Positions 46,645-56,078 of a DNA stretch of 64,000 bases are shown here, in pieces. Origin of the DNA: Borovskyia barvae (Eukaryota; Euglenozoa; Kinetoplastea; Trypanosomatida; Trypanosomatidae); NCBI GenBank assembly GCA_030849085.1, contig JASAOM010001069.1, forward strand, positions 62,001-126,000. Direction: 5' to 3'. The translations under genes were made by a program, and so were the position numbers. Each line of letters begins with the position of its first letter. Position 1 is the first letter of the stretch. The notes beneath the pieces were generated by a model. That model searched no databases. It saw only the letters and a program-made list of their open reading frames with translations, and was not told the DNA's origin.

Positions 46645-49600
46645 ATGGCAGAAGAGTGCATTGTGGAGAACACCATGATCCGCCGTGTGCAGTTTCTGCG
46701 GCGGCGGGAGTGGTACACGTGGGTGACGGTCTGGCCGTTTGTTGTGCTGTACGTTGTATCCGCTGCGCTGTACATGAATCCTGAAATTGTGTGGGATCGT
46801 GTGACGTACTTGGTGAATCAAACGTATATCGATTTCTTCCACGCAATCTGCATCCCGATCGTGCTGTTTCTGCACTCCTTCCTTTCCCTCTTCACCATAT
46901 GGTCGGTGAAGTTCCGCGCCCTCATCATCTACCGCACGATCTCAATGGAACACCTGACAGAGGCCACCGATGTGCTGGTGGAGACGCACGTGCACAAGGG
47001 CGAGTCCGAGATCGTCAAGTTGCACCAGGAGAGCGAGGACGGACATCCTCCGTGCTTCGTTTTCCAGCAGCGCAAGTGGAAGTTGGATGAGCGCGAAGGC
47101 CGGTTTGTGAAGCCGCGCTTCCCCACGAAGCACCACTTCTCCTTCTACCTCAGCTGGACGGGCCTGAACAAGGAGGCGGACCGTCTCCAGCAAGAGGATA
47201 CGTTTGGAATGAACAAAATGGAGGTCGTCATACCCGAGTTTCAGGACTTGTTTGTCGACCACGCCCTGTCGCCCTTTTTTGTGTTTCAAATGTTCTGTGT
47301 GTTGCTTTGGTGCCTGGACGAGTACTGGTACTATTCCCTCTTCACCGGCGTCATGATGGTGGGCATGGAGTGCGCGACGGTGTATCAGCGGATACGCAAT
47401 ATGCGCACACTGCGTGACATGGCCGAAGTGCCAGTCCACGACATTCAGGTTATGCGTGGAGGAAAGGCCGTAACAATTCGCACCGACGCGCTTCTCCCAA
47501 TGGATATCATTGTCGTCCCTCAAAACACAGCGTGTCCGGTGGACGCGGTGCTGGTGAAGGGCACTGCTGTGGTGAATGAGGCCAGTCTAACGGGTGAGTC
47601 GACGCCGCAGCTGAAGGAGGCGCCCGACGACGCGAACATGGAGCTCAGTGTGAAGAAGCACGCACGTCACATGCTCTTCTCTGGCACTCAAATTCTCCTC
47701 AGTAGCGGCCCACGCAGCGATGATGGGGAGGGCGAGCGCGGATGCGATCGCAGTAGCGCTTTGGCGGTGGTGCTTAAAACTGGTTTTGAGACGAAGCAGG
47801 GCAAGCTGTTGCGCACCATCCTGCACAGCCAAGGACGTGTAAGTGAGAACAGCGGGGAGGCCTTCGGCTTCATCGGTGTTCTCGTCGTCTTTGCCCTTGC
47901 CGCCTGCGGCTATCTCCTGAAGCGCGGCCTCGCAGATCCGCAACGCAGCCGATGGAAGCTCTTCCTTAGCTGTGTGCAGATCACCACCTCAGTGGTGCCA
48001 CCAGAGTTGCCCATGGAGCTCTCGCTTGCAGTTAATACTACGCTAATGGCGCTCACTAAGCTGCAGGTGTTCTGCACCGAACCGTTCCGCATCCCTTACG
48101 CGGGCAAGGTGGATACCTGCTGCTTCGACAAGACGGGCACCCTCACTACCGACGAGATGCTCTTTGGTGGTGTGGACATGGTAGATGGCAAAAACCTGCT
48201 GAACAAGCTGAAGGCTATTCCGAAATTCTCGGAGATGGTGCTGGCCGCTTGCCACTCTCTCGTCTTCTTGGATGAGAGCACGCTCGCGGGTGATGAGATG
48301 GAGAAGGCCGCGACAGCAGCTTTAGGCTATCGCATCGACGCGGACGACAACATTATTTACGATCCGAAGCTCAGCAAGGAGCATATGGAGGCATCGGCGA
48401 AGGCCAAGAGACCTCCCCATGAGCCAAGGAAAATGTACAAGGTGCTGGTACGCTTTCCCTTCCTTGCAGCACTGCGCCGCATGGCGTGCGTCGTCTCTGC
48501 TCCGGATGGCAAGTACGTGGTGGTGAAGGGCTCGCCCGAATCCGTGGTGGCACTGTGCGACTCGGTGCCGAGCAACTGCCTGCGTGTTGCTGAAGAGACG
48601 GCGGCAAAAGGATACCGCGTGATTGCCTTGGCGTACCGCTCCCTGACAGCGGAAGAGCAAGAGTCCAAGGCCACGATGGCGGCTCTGAGACGCGAGGACG
48701 TGGAGAGGGGTCTGCACTTCGCCGGTCTTGCCGTGTACGTATGCCCGCTCAAAAAGGATGCGAAGGAGACGATCGAAAACTTGCAAGGTGGTAGTCACCG
48801 CTGCGTCATCATCACGGGCGACAGTGTGCAAACCGCCATCTCGGTTGGCAAGGATGTTTCGATGCTGCTTTGCCAGCGCCAGCTGGTAGCGAAGGAGAAG
48901 GCGAACAGCGAGGTGGAATGGGTGGATGCAGTGACCGGTGTAACGCAGCCTGGCGCCGCTGCTGACATTCTCAAGAATACATTCGAGCGCAGTCGCCGCT
49001 GTCGGACGCCGCGTGATGGGCAGTGGGATTTGTGCGTGAATGCAGAGACCATCAGTGCCACCGCGATGCAAGGGCTGATTGAAGCGTACAACGAGCAGGT
49101 GACCATCTGGGCCCGATGCGCCCCCACGCAGAAAGAGGCGATAGTCATGGACCTCAAGAAGAAGGGCCACATCGTGATGATGGCCGGGGACGGGACAAAC
49201 GACGTGGGGGCCCTCAAGCAGGCGCACGCCGGTATTGCGGTACTCAATTCCGCTTCTGTGGCACCGCAGCCGGAGAACAACGCCGTTGAGGTGGGCCCGC
49301 AGTCGCACAACGAGCCGGACGTGCCAGCAGATCTTAAGGTGCCGCCGAACTTCAAGTTCACAGCCTTACCGCCCGAGCCCCCCATGGGGGCCCCTTTCAT
49401 GGAGACGATGAGGTGGAAGATGGCGGAGGCGAGGCGGAAGGCGGAAATTGTTCAAGTGACCCGCTGGAACAAGCAGTTGAAGGACGCGGAGAAGGCCAAG
49501 GCAGAAAAGAAGGCTGCTGCGCCGCTAGTTGCCCCGAAGGGTGCAGGCGAGTCTGACTTTCTTATGGAGTCGATGTTCAACGCAGAAGATGATAACATGG

Positions 49601-50376
49601 GTGGCCCTCCCATGATCAAGCTGGGCGACGCCTCCATCGCAGCGCCCTTCACCTGCCGCTCCAAGGCGTTGACGTCTGTCTGCGACATCGTGCGTCTCGG
49701 CCGCACCACGCTCGTCACCACGCACATGATGTATAAAATCCTTGCCTTGAATTGTCTCACGCAGGCTTATTCCATGTCGGTGCTGCACTGTGCGGGAGTG
49801 AAGTTCGGCGAGCCGCAGATGATTCTGGCAGGGATGATCCTGTCAGTTTGCTTTCTCTTTATGTCGCGCAGCAAGCCACTGCCCAACTTATGCCCACAAC
49901 GGCCCGTCACGAAGGTGTTCCATCCGTATATGATCAGTACCGTCTTCTGCCAGTTTGTGCTTCACCTCTACTGCATGCTACAGACGTCGTGGATGGTTGC
50001 GGAAGTGGATGAGAAGACGATGGCCGACATGAGCAAGAATTACGAAGAGGCTGAGTTCAAGCCAACCCTGCTGAACTCCACCATGTTCCTTCTCACGACT
50101 CTTATCTCTGGTGTGACGTTCGCCGTCAACTACCGTGGGGAGCCGTTTATGCAAGGCATTCGAAAGAACAGACCCATGTTTATCGCTCTTATCATTCTCG
50201 GTCTCGTCATCTTCACCTTTGCCTCGGAGTCGAATCCCGAGGTCAATCAGCAGTTTGAGATCACTGCGTTTCCCACCGAAGAATTTCGCCACCGCTTCAT
50301 GCGACTTCTTCTTCTGGACGCCGGGGGATGCTTTGTAATCGAAAAAGCTTCCCTTATGCTCTTCACCGACTACTAG
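46645..50376 (+). CDS. P5A-type P-type ATPase (Spf1/ATP13A1 family, ER transmembrane-helix dislocase)
   Basis: A 1243-residue P-type ATPase. P5A enzymes sit in the ER and use ATP to extract mis-inserted tail-anchored or mitochondrial membrane helices. Motifs in order: two N-terminal hydrophobic helices before the core (WVTVWPFVVLYVVSAALYM, FHAICIPIVLFLHSFLSLF), typical of P5 enzymes; actuator LTGES (315-319); the P5A-specific membrane-helix-4 motif PPELPMEL (452-459); phosphorylation motif DKTGTLT with D495; GDGTNDVGALK (848-858); and C-terminal membrane helices to about 1240. The PPELP motif separates P5A from P5B (PPALP). A charged insert with many Lys/Ala residues (about 930-965) lies between the GDGTND loop and the last membrane helices. 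The ATG at 46645 is chosen over a GTG four codons upstream. Length is close to yeast Spf1 (1215). Confidence 0.95.
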   Translation: MAEECIVENTMIRRVQFLRRREWYTWVTVWPFVVLYVVSAALYMNPEIVWDRVTYLVNQTYIDFFHAICIPIVLFLHSFLSLFTIWSVKFRALIIYRTISMEHLTEATDVLVETHVHKGESEIVKLHQESEDGHPPCFVFQQRKWKLDEREGRFVKPRFPTKHHFSFYLSWTGLNKEADRLQQEDTFGMNKMEVVIPEFQDLFVDHALSPFFVFQMFCVLLWCLDEYWYYSLFTGVMMVGMECATVYQRIRNMRTLRDMAEVPVHDIQVMRGGKAVTIRTDALLPMDIIVVPQNTACPVDAVLVKGTAVVNEASLTGESTPQLKEAPDDANMELSVKKHARHMLFSGTQILLSSGPRSDDGEGERGCDRSSALAVVLKTGFETKQGKLLRTILHSQGRVSENSGEAFGFIGVLVVFALAACGYLLKRGLADPQRSRWKLFLSCVQITTSVVPPELPMELSLAVNTTLMALTKLQVFCTEPFRIPYAGKVDTCCFDKTGTLTTDEMLFGGVDMVDGKNLLNKLKAIPKFSEMVLAACHSLVFLDESTLAGDEMEKAATAALGYRIDADDNIIYDPKLSKEHMEASAKAKRPPHEPRKMYKVLVRFPFLAALRRMACVVSAPDGKYVVVKGSPESVVALCDSVPSNCLRVAEETAAKGYRVIALAYRSLTAEEQESKATMAALRREDVERGLHFAGLAVYVCPLKKDAKETIENLQGGSHRCVIITGDSVQTAISVGKDVSMLLCQRQLVAKEKANSEVEWVDAVTGVTQPGAAADILKNTFERSRRCRTPRDGQWDLCVNAETISATAMQGLIEAYNEQVTIWARCAPTQKEAIVMDLKKKGHIVMMAGDGTNDVGALKQAHAGIAVLNSASVAPQPENNAVEVGPQSHNEPDVPADLKVPPNFKFTALPPEPPMGAPFMETMRWKMAEARRKAEIVQVTRWNKQLKDAEKAKAEKKAAAPLVAPKGAGESDFLMESMFNAEDDNMGGPPMIKLGDASIAAPFTCRSKALTSVCDIVRLGRTTLVTTHMMYKILALNCLTQAYSMSVLHCAGVKFGEPQMILAGMILSVCFLFMSRSKPLPNLCPQRPVTKVFHPYMISTVFCQFVLHLYCMLQTSWMVAEVDEKTMADMSKNYEEAEFKPTLLNSTMFLLTTLISGVTFAVNYRGEPFMQGIRKNRPMFIALIILGLVIFTFASESNPEVNQQFEITAFPTEEFRHRFMRLLLLDAGGCFVIEKASLMLFTDY

Positions 50377-51861
50377 CAGAAGCGTTATGTGGTGATGCCT
50401 ACTACTGCATCAGAGGAATATATATCTATATATATATATATGCGCTGCCGATGGTATCAGCATGGGCGTGTTAGGGTTGAATGGCGGTGATTTCCCTGTG
50501 TGTGTGTGTGTCAGTGGATGCTCGATGTTTCTCGTTTCATTTGTGCGTACGCTCCCGAATCTGCACTTCTTACTCGTCCTTATTGCCGCGCCCGTTGCTG
50601 CTGTTATTCTCTCTTCTGTGATTTCTCTTACCACCCCCTCAGTTCGATCTTCCTCTCCCTGTGTATATCTATATATAATGCAGATGCCGCGGCTTGAAAG
50701 ACTGTCTCGTGCCGATTCCTTGGGATTGCTTTCCACGGAGTGGTGAAGATGAGAAGGAAAATGAAAGAGAGAGAAGGGGGGAGGGGGGCGGGGGAGGAAA
50801 TACCGCAAAGAAGAGGATGAGACATCGAAGGGGGGTACACGGAGGTGTAAGCTCGATGTCTGTGTGTCTCTCCGTGTGTCTGTGAGGTAGAGGTAGAGAA
50901 CGATATGCACACACGTGTGCCCATCCAAAACATGCATACTTAAGCAGGTTTGGTGTTGATTTCGTGAGGGAGAGGAATAGCATGCCAGAGGAACAACTGT
51001 TTCGTCTTCTTTGTTTAAAAAAAAAAACACTCTGTAATCGCAGCTCTGCGAACTGTATGGATTCATCTAAAAGAAAGACAACATGATGCTCTTCGAAGGA
51101 AGAAGCAATAGCGAACGAGGGAGCATACCATATGCGTCGTCCACCACCCTTATTCCCCCTATGACGGGGACAAAGAAGCAGCAACACAAAACGAGATGTG
51201 ATAGGCTCCTCTTTACCTTCGTCGTCATCGTCCTCCCCCCCCCCTCCCCTCTCTGTGAGTGTGTTCGCTCGCCATATCGCTTCAAGGGGAAATGCCGGCC
51301 ACCGGATTGAGGCCTTGCGGAACGTCCTTCGCCAAGGAGGGAAGGGGGGGGGGAGTGATCGGAGAGAGGAGGTGCTCAAGAGAGCTAGGGGAGAGATGAA
51401 GCGGATGTAAAGCACAACAGCCAAACACAAATAACCTGGCGGTGATATATATTTTTGCTTCCACATACACTGATACAGGAGGGTGAGGAATGGTCATAAC
51501 AACACATCAGGCCTCCTTTTATCAGTCTCGTTCAGATAATCTTGAATGGCTGCTGATCGTTCTCCTCCGATAGACGAGAGTTGCCTTGCACCAGCGACCA
51601 GGACAACATCCGTGCTCTCTTTTGCCTTACTCTGCTCCTTCTTCCCCCACTTCTCCGCTTCGTTTACCACATCACAAAGGAAGAACGCAGGTGTCGAATT
51701 TCTTCCCGCACCATCACCACAGGCGGGAGTCCGTACACACTCCTTCTCATCGTCTTTCTGCGTCTTTATCACTCCTTCTTTTCGTTGTTGTTCAGGCTGT
51801 CTCTCCTTCACACTTTGTTTCGAGATCCCCCCCCCCGTGTCTCTCTCTTCACCGAGAAGAT
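50377..51861. other. Intergenic spacer
   Basis: No gene seen. AT-rich tract at 50418-50441, purine-rich at 50740-50830, an A run at 51017-51028. Low-complexity frames on both strands are not credible. Confidence 0.6.
51765..51795 (+). promoter_or_regulatory. Candidate trans-splice acceptor for the DPY-30 gene
   Basis: A T/C-rich tract ends in GTTGTTCAG, AG at 51794-51795, 66 bases upstream of the ATG. Confidence 0.45.
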
Positions 51862-52194
51862 ATGTCGTCGGCTTCTAAAACCCATGCGCCGTCTCCCCTG
51901 ACAGCGGAACCCGCTGAAGCGGCGGCAGCTACCGCATCAGAGGGGCTTCTGCTACCTCCCGCCGCTAGCGCTGCCAAAGACCAGGATCTTGCGGGTGCCT
52001 CCGTGCAGGTTTACCTGGAGCGAACAGTCATGGGCGTGCTTGCCCTAGGGCTGGAAGATGTATGTCGTGTGCGGCCCCCCAATCCCGTAGATTACTTGGG
52101 CAGTTACTTACTGCGCCGCTCCTCCGCGAGCAACTCCGTGGAAGTCACGTACGAGGACACGGTCCCCAAGGCGGTCCCCACGGATGCCGAATGA
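51862..52194 (+). CDS. DPY-30 motif protein
   Basis: A 110-residue protein from the ATG at 51862. Residues about 48-88 are a clear DPY-30 motif: VQVYLERTVMGVLALGLEDV, then RPPNPVDYLGSYLLRR. The RPPNP..YL..YLL signature is diagnostic. This helical hairpin dimerises and binds amphipathic helices of partners, either in Set1/COMPASS histone methyltransferase complexes (via Ash2L) or in axonemal complexes such as radial spokes (RSP2 and RIIa-like proteins). The N-terminal 45 residues are Ala/Ser/Pro-rich and disordered, and the C-terminal 20 are acidic and short. It resembles canonical DPY30 (about 100 residues) in size, so it is a stand-alone adaptor and not a fusion. Chromatin or flagellum cannot be decided from sequence. 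Confidence 0.9.
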   Translation: MSSASKTHAPSPLTAEPAEAAAATASEGLLLPPAASAAKDQDLAGASVQVYLERTVMGVLALGLEDVCRVRPPNPVDYLGSYLLRRSSASNSVEVTYEDTVPKAVPTDAE

Positions 52195-53339
52195 TGGAAG
52201 AATAAAGGGAAGGGGGGGGGAGGGAGGGGGAGAGAAAGCACGGGGAGGAGGGAGAAAAAGAGATTCGAATACACTGTCACGCTACCTCTTGACCTCTCTG
52301 GCTCTTCTCTTCCTCTTTCTATCCCCTCTGACCTCCGCTGACTACTCTCTAGGGCATGGTGGAATCTGTGTATCAACTCTGTTCTGGAAGATGCAGCTTG
52401 GGCTGGCTTTGAGCTTGGCGCTTCTTCTGAGAGTAACGCACCGTGCGAATAGCTCCACCTATGCGGGAGCGTCGTCTTCTACCGACTGACGTCCGTGGGC
52501 ATCACCGGAGCCTCTCCTTCCCCCGGTCTTCTCCTCCCTCCTCTCCCCCCCTTGTCCACCCCTCTTCAATGCTGCGAGTACAAGGGGGAGTGGGGAGATG
52601 AGATCAATGGGATCGCCCAAATAATTTTGCGAGATCATCTCTCCTCCGTCGCCTGCTCCCTTTTCCACAGATCCGACGTTAGAAGAGTCGACCTTACCGA
52701 GGGGGGAATCCACGTGCTGGCCTTCAAGCTCTCCGCATCTTCCTTCGCCTACAGCGGCCTCCAGCTCGTGTTGCATGTACACTACTGACTTTTTTCTTCT
52801 CTTCCGAAACCTCTCACGCTCTCAATTCTTTCCTTCTCCTCCCCCCCCCCTTCCTCGAAGGCACTACGTGCTCCCCCCCCCCCTCCCCCACGCCCCTCCA
52901 AAAAAGCAAAGAGGAAAGGGGGAAAACCAGAGGGGATTCGAAGAGAAAGGTGGGTTATAAGAAGGGCATAAAGGATACCAGAACCGATGAGGTAGAGCGA
53001 GCGAAAGGCTCCCCGTGAGCGAAACACGTCGAAGAGAAGGAGCGCTTTAGCCGGGTATAGTTCGCTCTATGGCCTCGATCTCCTGTGCCTCCCCTATCTT
53101 GCAATTCTCAAATCCCTTTTCTGCGTTTTTCGCTGGCTCCGCATCCTCCTTTCTTCTATATCGACCCTCTTTCTTTCCCGCACGTTGGGGTTTTGTATGA
53201 TGGGGTGCAACCCTTCTGCAACTTATCTAGTTGGTGTGTGTGTGTGTGTGTAAAAGAAGTGAAGGATGAGCGACCTTCTCTAACTTTTTTGTATCGGATC
53301 ATCTCCAGCAACGCAGAGACACGCAAACGGAAGCCTTTG

Positions 53340-53342
<3 letters not shown>

Positions 53343-53374
<32 letters not shown>
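53343..53374. repeat. (AT)n microsatellite
   Basis: Sixteen AT dinucleotides, the longest perfect microsatellite in the window, about 120 bases before the lipoate ligase start. Confidence 0.95.
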
Positions 53375-53377
<3 letters not shown>

Positions 53378-53460
53378 TACCATCTCCTCACATCTTTCTT
53401 CTCTGTGGGGGCCTAGCTATCATTGCTGAGTACCACCATCAATTTATTGTTTGAGCAAGC

Positions 53461-53495
53461 CTTCTTCTTTTCCCTCCCTTCCCCCTTGTCCTTAG
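53461..53495 (+). promoter_or_regulatory. Candidate trans-splice acceptor directly before the lipoate ligase ATG
   Basis: A near-pure pyrimidine tract ends in TTAG (AG 53494-53495), two bases before the ATG at 53498. If used, the mRNA has practically no own 5' UTR beyond the spliced leader. Confidence 0.45.
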
Positions 53496-53497
53496 TA

Positions 53498-55060
53498 ATG
53501 TGGCGAACTGCTGCACGCCGTTGTCGGGCGATCTTGACCCCGCTGACGTCTTTTCTTAGGGCGAATGGCACGGCCGAGAAAGAACCGTCAGCAGCGCTTC
53601 ACCCGAGTAAAACGCTTGCCGTTGCCGCCACGAACAGTCACTCCATATTTGAGAACTTGGTGACGGAGGAGGCCCTCATGCGCGCTCTTGTTCTGGGCAA
53701 GGACCAGTGCCTGCTCCTCTTCTACGTGAACGATCCTTGCGTTGTTGTGGGGCGGAACCAAAACATCTTTCAAGAGGTGTCGCTGCGTCGGGCAACTGCG
53801 GATGGTGTGGCGGTGGCCCGCCGTGCCTCCGGTGGCGGGGCAGTCTTTCATGATTCGGGTAACCTGTGTCTTTCCTTCCTCACACACCGCGCCCGCTACG
53901 CACCCGAGAGGACTGTTCAGATTCTGCGCTTGGCGCTGTGTGCCTGCTATGGCATCGCGTCTTCACGCCTCACCACTACCGCGCGGCACGACCTCTTTCT
54001 CGACTCCATGAAGATCACAGGATCTGCCATGCGGGTCCAGCATGACATCGCATACCATCACTGCACGCTACTCGTCGACACACCGCGCACCGCCTTGGGC
54101 CGCTATCTGCACCCGGAGGGGGACTATGTCCAGTTCACTTCCTCCTCTGTTGGATCTGTGCGCAGTCCTGTGGCGACGCTGGTCAGCTCCGGCGTTGTCC
54201 CACCGCAGGTGGGCGCCGTCGCCAATGTCCAAGCGAACTTGAGCAGTTTTTTCCTCACCATGGGTGACCGCCTCTTGCGTGCTGCACCTGCTCCGTGGAG
54301 CCTTGATGTGCGTGAACTGGCGGAGATGTTCTGCAGAGATCGACACAAGTGTGCTGCCAGCCCCTTTTACACACTCGATGTGGTTGCAGCGGTGCAGGCA
54401 GACGACGCCTTTGTGGCCGGTGAGGGTAGACGCCTCTCTCGGGGGGACGCGGAGACGCTCGGGGAGGCCGTCGAACGCGCACAGTCGAAGGGCTGGCGGT
54501 ACGCCATGCCTACCTTCACGACGACGGTGAGTTTGTCTACGTCGCAATTGAAGTCCCGCCTGGTATCTCACAGTGGATGGGGCACCCTGGTGCAGCTGTC
54601 TTCTCTCACCGCGGAGGAGCTGCTAGCTGAGTTGCGCTACTTTCTTTTTGGTGATACCGGGGGAGAGAAGAAGGAGAAGTGCGAGGATCAATGCGGCGGC
54701 AGCGGCGCCATGGCCGAGCTGCATTTTCGCACCACTGTGGAGCGCCGTACAGTTTCCTCAGTCGCTGTCACCGTACGTTATTCTCACCTTACCGCCGCGG
54801 AGAAGACCGTGGCAGATGCCTCACAGGAGTGGCTAGAGCGATACATGGCGGCCCTGTTGGTTGGCCGCCCCTGCGATGCAGCGGTTGAGGGTCTCGAAGC
54901 CCCCGGTGACGTCACGCCATTGATTCGTGGTATTGCTCACGAGGCTGGGACACGCTGCCCTGACTTACCCGGACTCGCTCAAGAAGCAGCACTGCTGATA
55001 GTAGCTCAAGTCTTGATCAGCGTATGGCGAGAGAAAAACGTGTTTGACATCACCACGTGA
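53498..55060 (+). CDS. LPLA: Lipoate-protein ligase, mitochondrial
   Basis: A 520-residue LplA-type ligase, which attaches lipoate via lipoyl-AMP to E2 subunits and the glycine-cleavage H protein. Signature motifs: VVVGRNQN (82-89), RRASGGGAVFHDSGNLCLSF (108-127, the lipoate/nucleotide loop) and MKITGSAMR with the catalytic Lys at 172. HCTLLVDTP and YLHPEGDYV follow the family pattern. The N-terminus (MWRTAARRCRAILTPLTSFLRA) has Arg and no acidic residues in its first 25 positions and forms an amphipathic helix, typical of a mitochondrial presequence. At 520 residues it is much longer than bacterial LplA (about 340); the C-terminal part from about 300 includes an accessory-domain-like region with an inserted Glu/Lys/Gly loop (about 385-405). 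Start as the first ATG after the pyrimidine tract. Confidence 0.92.
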   Translation: MWRTAARRCRAILTPLTSFLRANGTAEKEPSAALHPSKTLAVAATNSHSIFENLVTEEALMRALVLGKDQCLLLFYVNDPCVVVGRNQNIFQEVSLRRATADGVAVARRASGGGAVFHDSGNLCLSFLTHRARYAPERTVQILRLALCACYGIASSRLTTTARHDLFLDSMKITGSAMRVQHDIAYHHCTLLVDTPRTALGRYLHPEGDYVQFTSSSVGSVRSPVATLVSSGVVPPQVGAVANVQANLSSFFLTMGDRLLRAAPAPWSLDVRELAEMFCRDRHKCAASPFYTLDVVAAVQADDAFVAGEGRRLSRGDAETLGEAVERAQSKGWRYAMPTFTTTVSLSTSQLKSRLVSHSGWGTLVQLSSLTAEELLAELRYFLFGDTGGEKKEKCEDQCGGSGAMAELHFRTTVERRTVSSVAVTVRYSHLTAAEKTVADASQEWLERYMAALLVGRPCDAAVEGLEAPGDVTPLIRGIAHEAGTRCPDLPGLAQEAALLIVAQVLISVWREKNVFDITT

Positions 55061-56078
55061 ATAATGGACACTGGGGAGGGGGGGAGGGGAGCAGGGAACG
55101 ATTGCAATCCCATGGGAGATGCTCGCTGGCATGCGGACCAGCTCCCTTACTTTCTCCACGCCCACACTGTCCGCATGTTTCATGCGCTCTCCCCATCTCT
55201 CTCTCCCTCTCTCTTTTCTTCCTTTTCCTAAGGAGAGATGAGGCCACGCGGCCCTGTGGAAGTGTTGGGATGGGCATGCAGCTGGGCAGGGGAACAGTAC
55301 AAGCCTTCACAGAGGTACTGCTCTATGTCCCTGGTGCGACGGACGATGTAGCATACATTCCTGAGTGCACTCTTCCCCGTACTCAGAACATATAATAACG
55401 AGTAAGTAAGACTCCTATATATAAATATATATTGATGTAAAAGTGTGGTGGGTTGCGCGGAGCCGTTCGATGTGGTAATGGGAGGGAAAAGGCCCCTTTA
55501 CCTCCCGCGTCTTCCTTTCCCTCTCCGTTTTCTCTTAGCGAATGGGCACGTGTGGTGAGACGCTGTGGGGTCTTATTCAGTGTGTCTTTGAGAGGAAAAA
55601 AAAGGAAGGGCTCGGATAGCTGCACTTCCTCCCTCCGGGCTCCCATCCCCCCTCACCCACATGCGTGGACGACTTCTCGTGGCCGTCTCTCTCTCTCTCT
55701 CACACACACACACAGTTCGCTGTCCGCCTCCCCTTCTGTGTCGCTGTCCATCTCTGTACTTCATAAAGAAAGATAACGTTTGTCACCACCGCCACCTCCT
55801 CTTCCTGGCCTTGCTCGTGTGTGTACGGGGGGTGGGTGGGTCTACGCATATCTGCCCTCTCTCTCACATCGGACGTTGCCACAGTCGAACTATACGAGAT
55901 ACAAACGCTGATCACACATACCACATCATCGAGAAAAGAAGGGGAAGGAATACGGAGAGGCAAGCGCCTGCCTCGAATATTAGTAGCTTTGTTACCCATC
56001 ATCACGGGCGATTGCTTTCCTCCTTGCATCTATCGCGGAACGACAACACTTCGCTGCCGTTCTCGGCTTTCTCTTTCC
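55061..56078. other. Intergenic spacer
   Basis: No gene seen. A (CT)n(CA)n tract lies at 55685-55713. The frame of the next gene is open upstream to 55821, but in UTR-like sequence. Candidate acceptor AG at 55883-55884. Confidence 0.6.
55685..55713. repeat. Compound (CT)n(CA)n microsatellite
   Basis: CT dinucleotides run directly into about seven CA units, in the spacer before the KREPA3-like gene. Confidence 0.9.

Larger units (their letters stand above)
52195..53497. other. Intergenic spacer
   Basis: No gene assigned. Purine-rich at 52200-52265, C runs at 52840-52890, TG tract 53234-53251 and AT tract 53343-53374. A frame at 52453-52788 reads somewhat protein-like but has no ATG (see rejected items). 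Confidence 0.55.

Noticed and set aside
48322-49308. 328-codon minus-strand frame opposite the P5A ATPase
   Set aside because: It lies entirely antisense to a conserved enzyme with intact motifs and is His/Arg/Leu-rich, as expected for a shadow of GC-rich codons.
52453-52788. Frame of about 111 codons after the DPY-30 gene, ending in a strand-like stretch
   Set aside because: It has no in-frame ATG and no splice acceptor of its own; it starts right after a stop. I kept it only as a curiosity.
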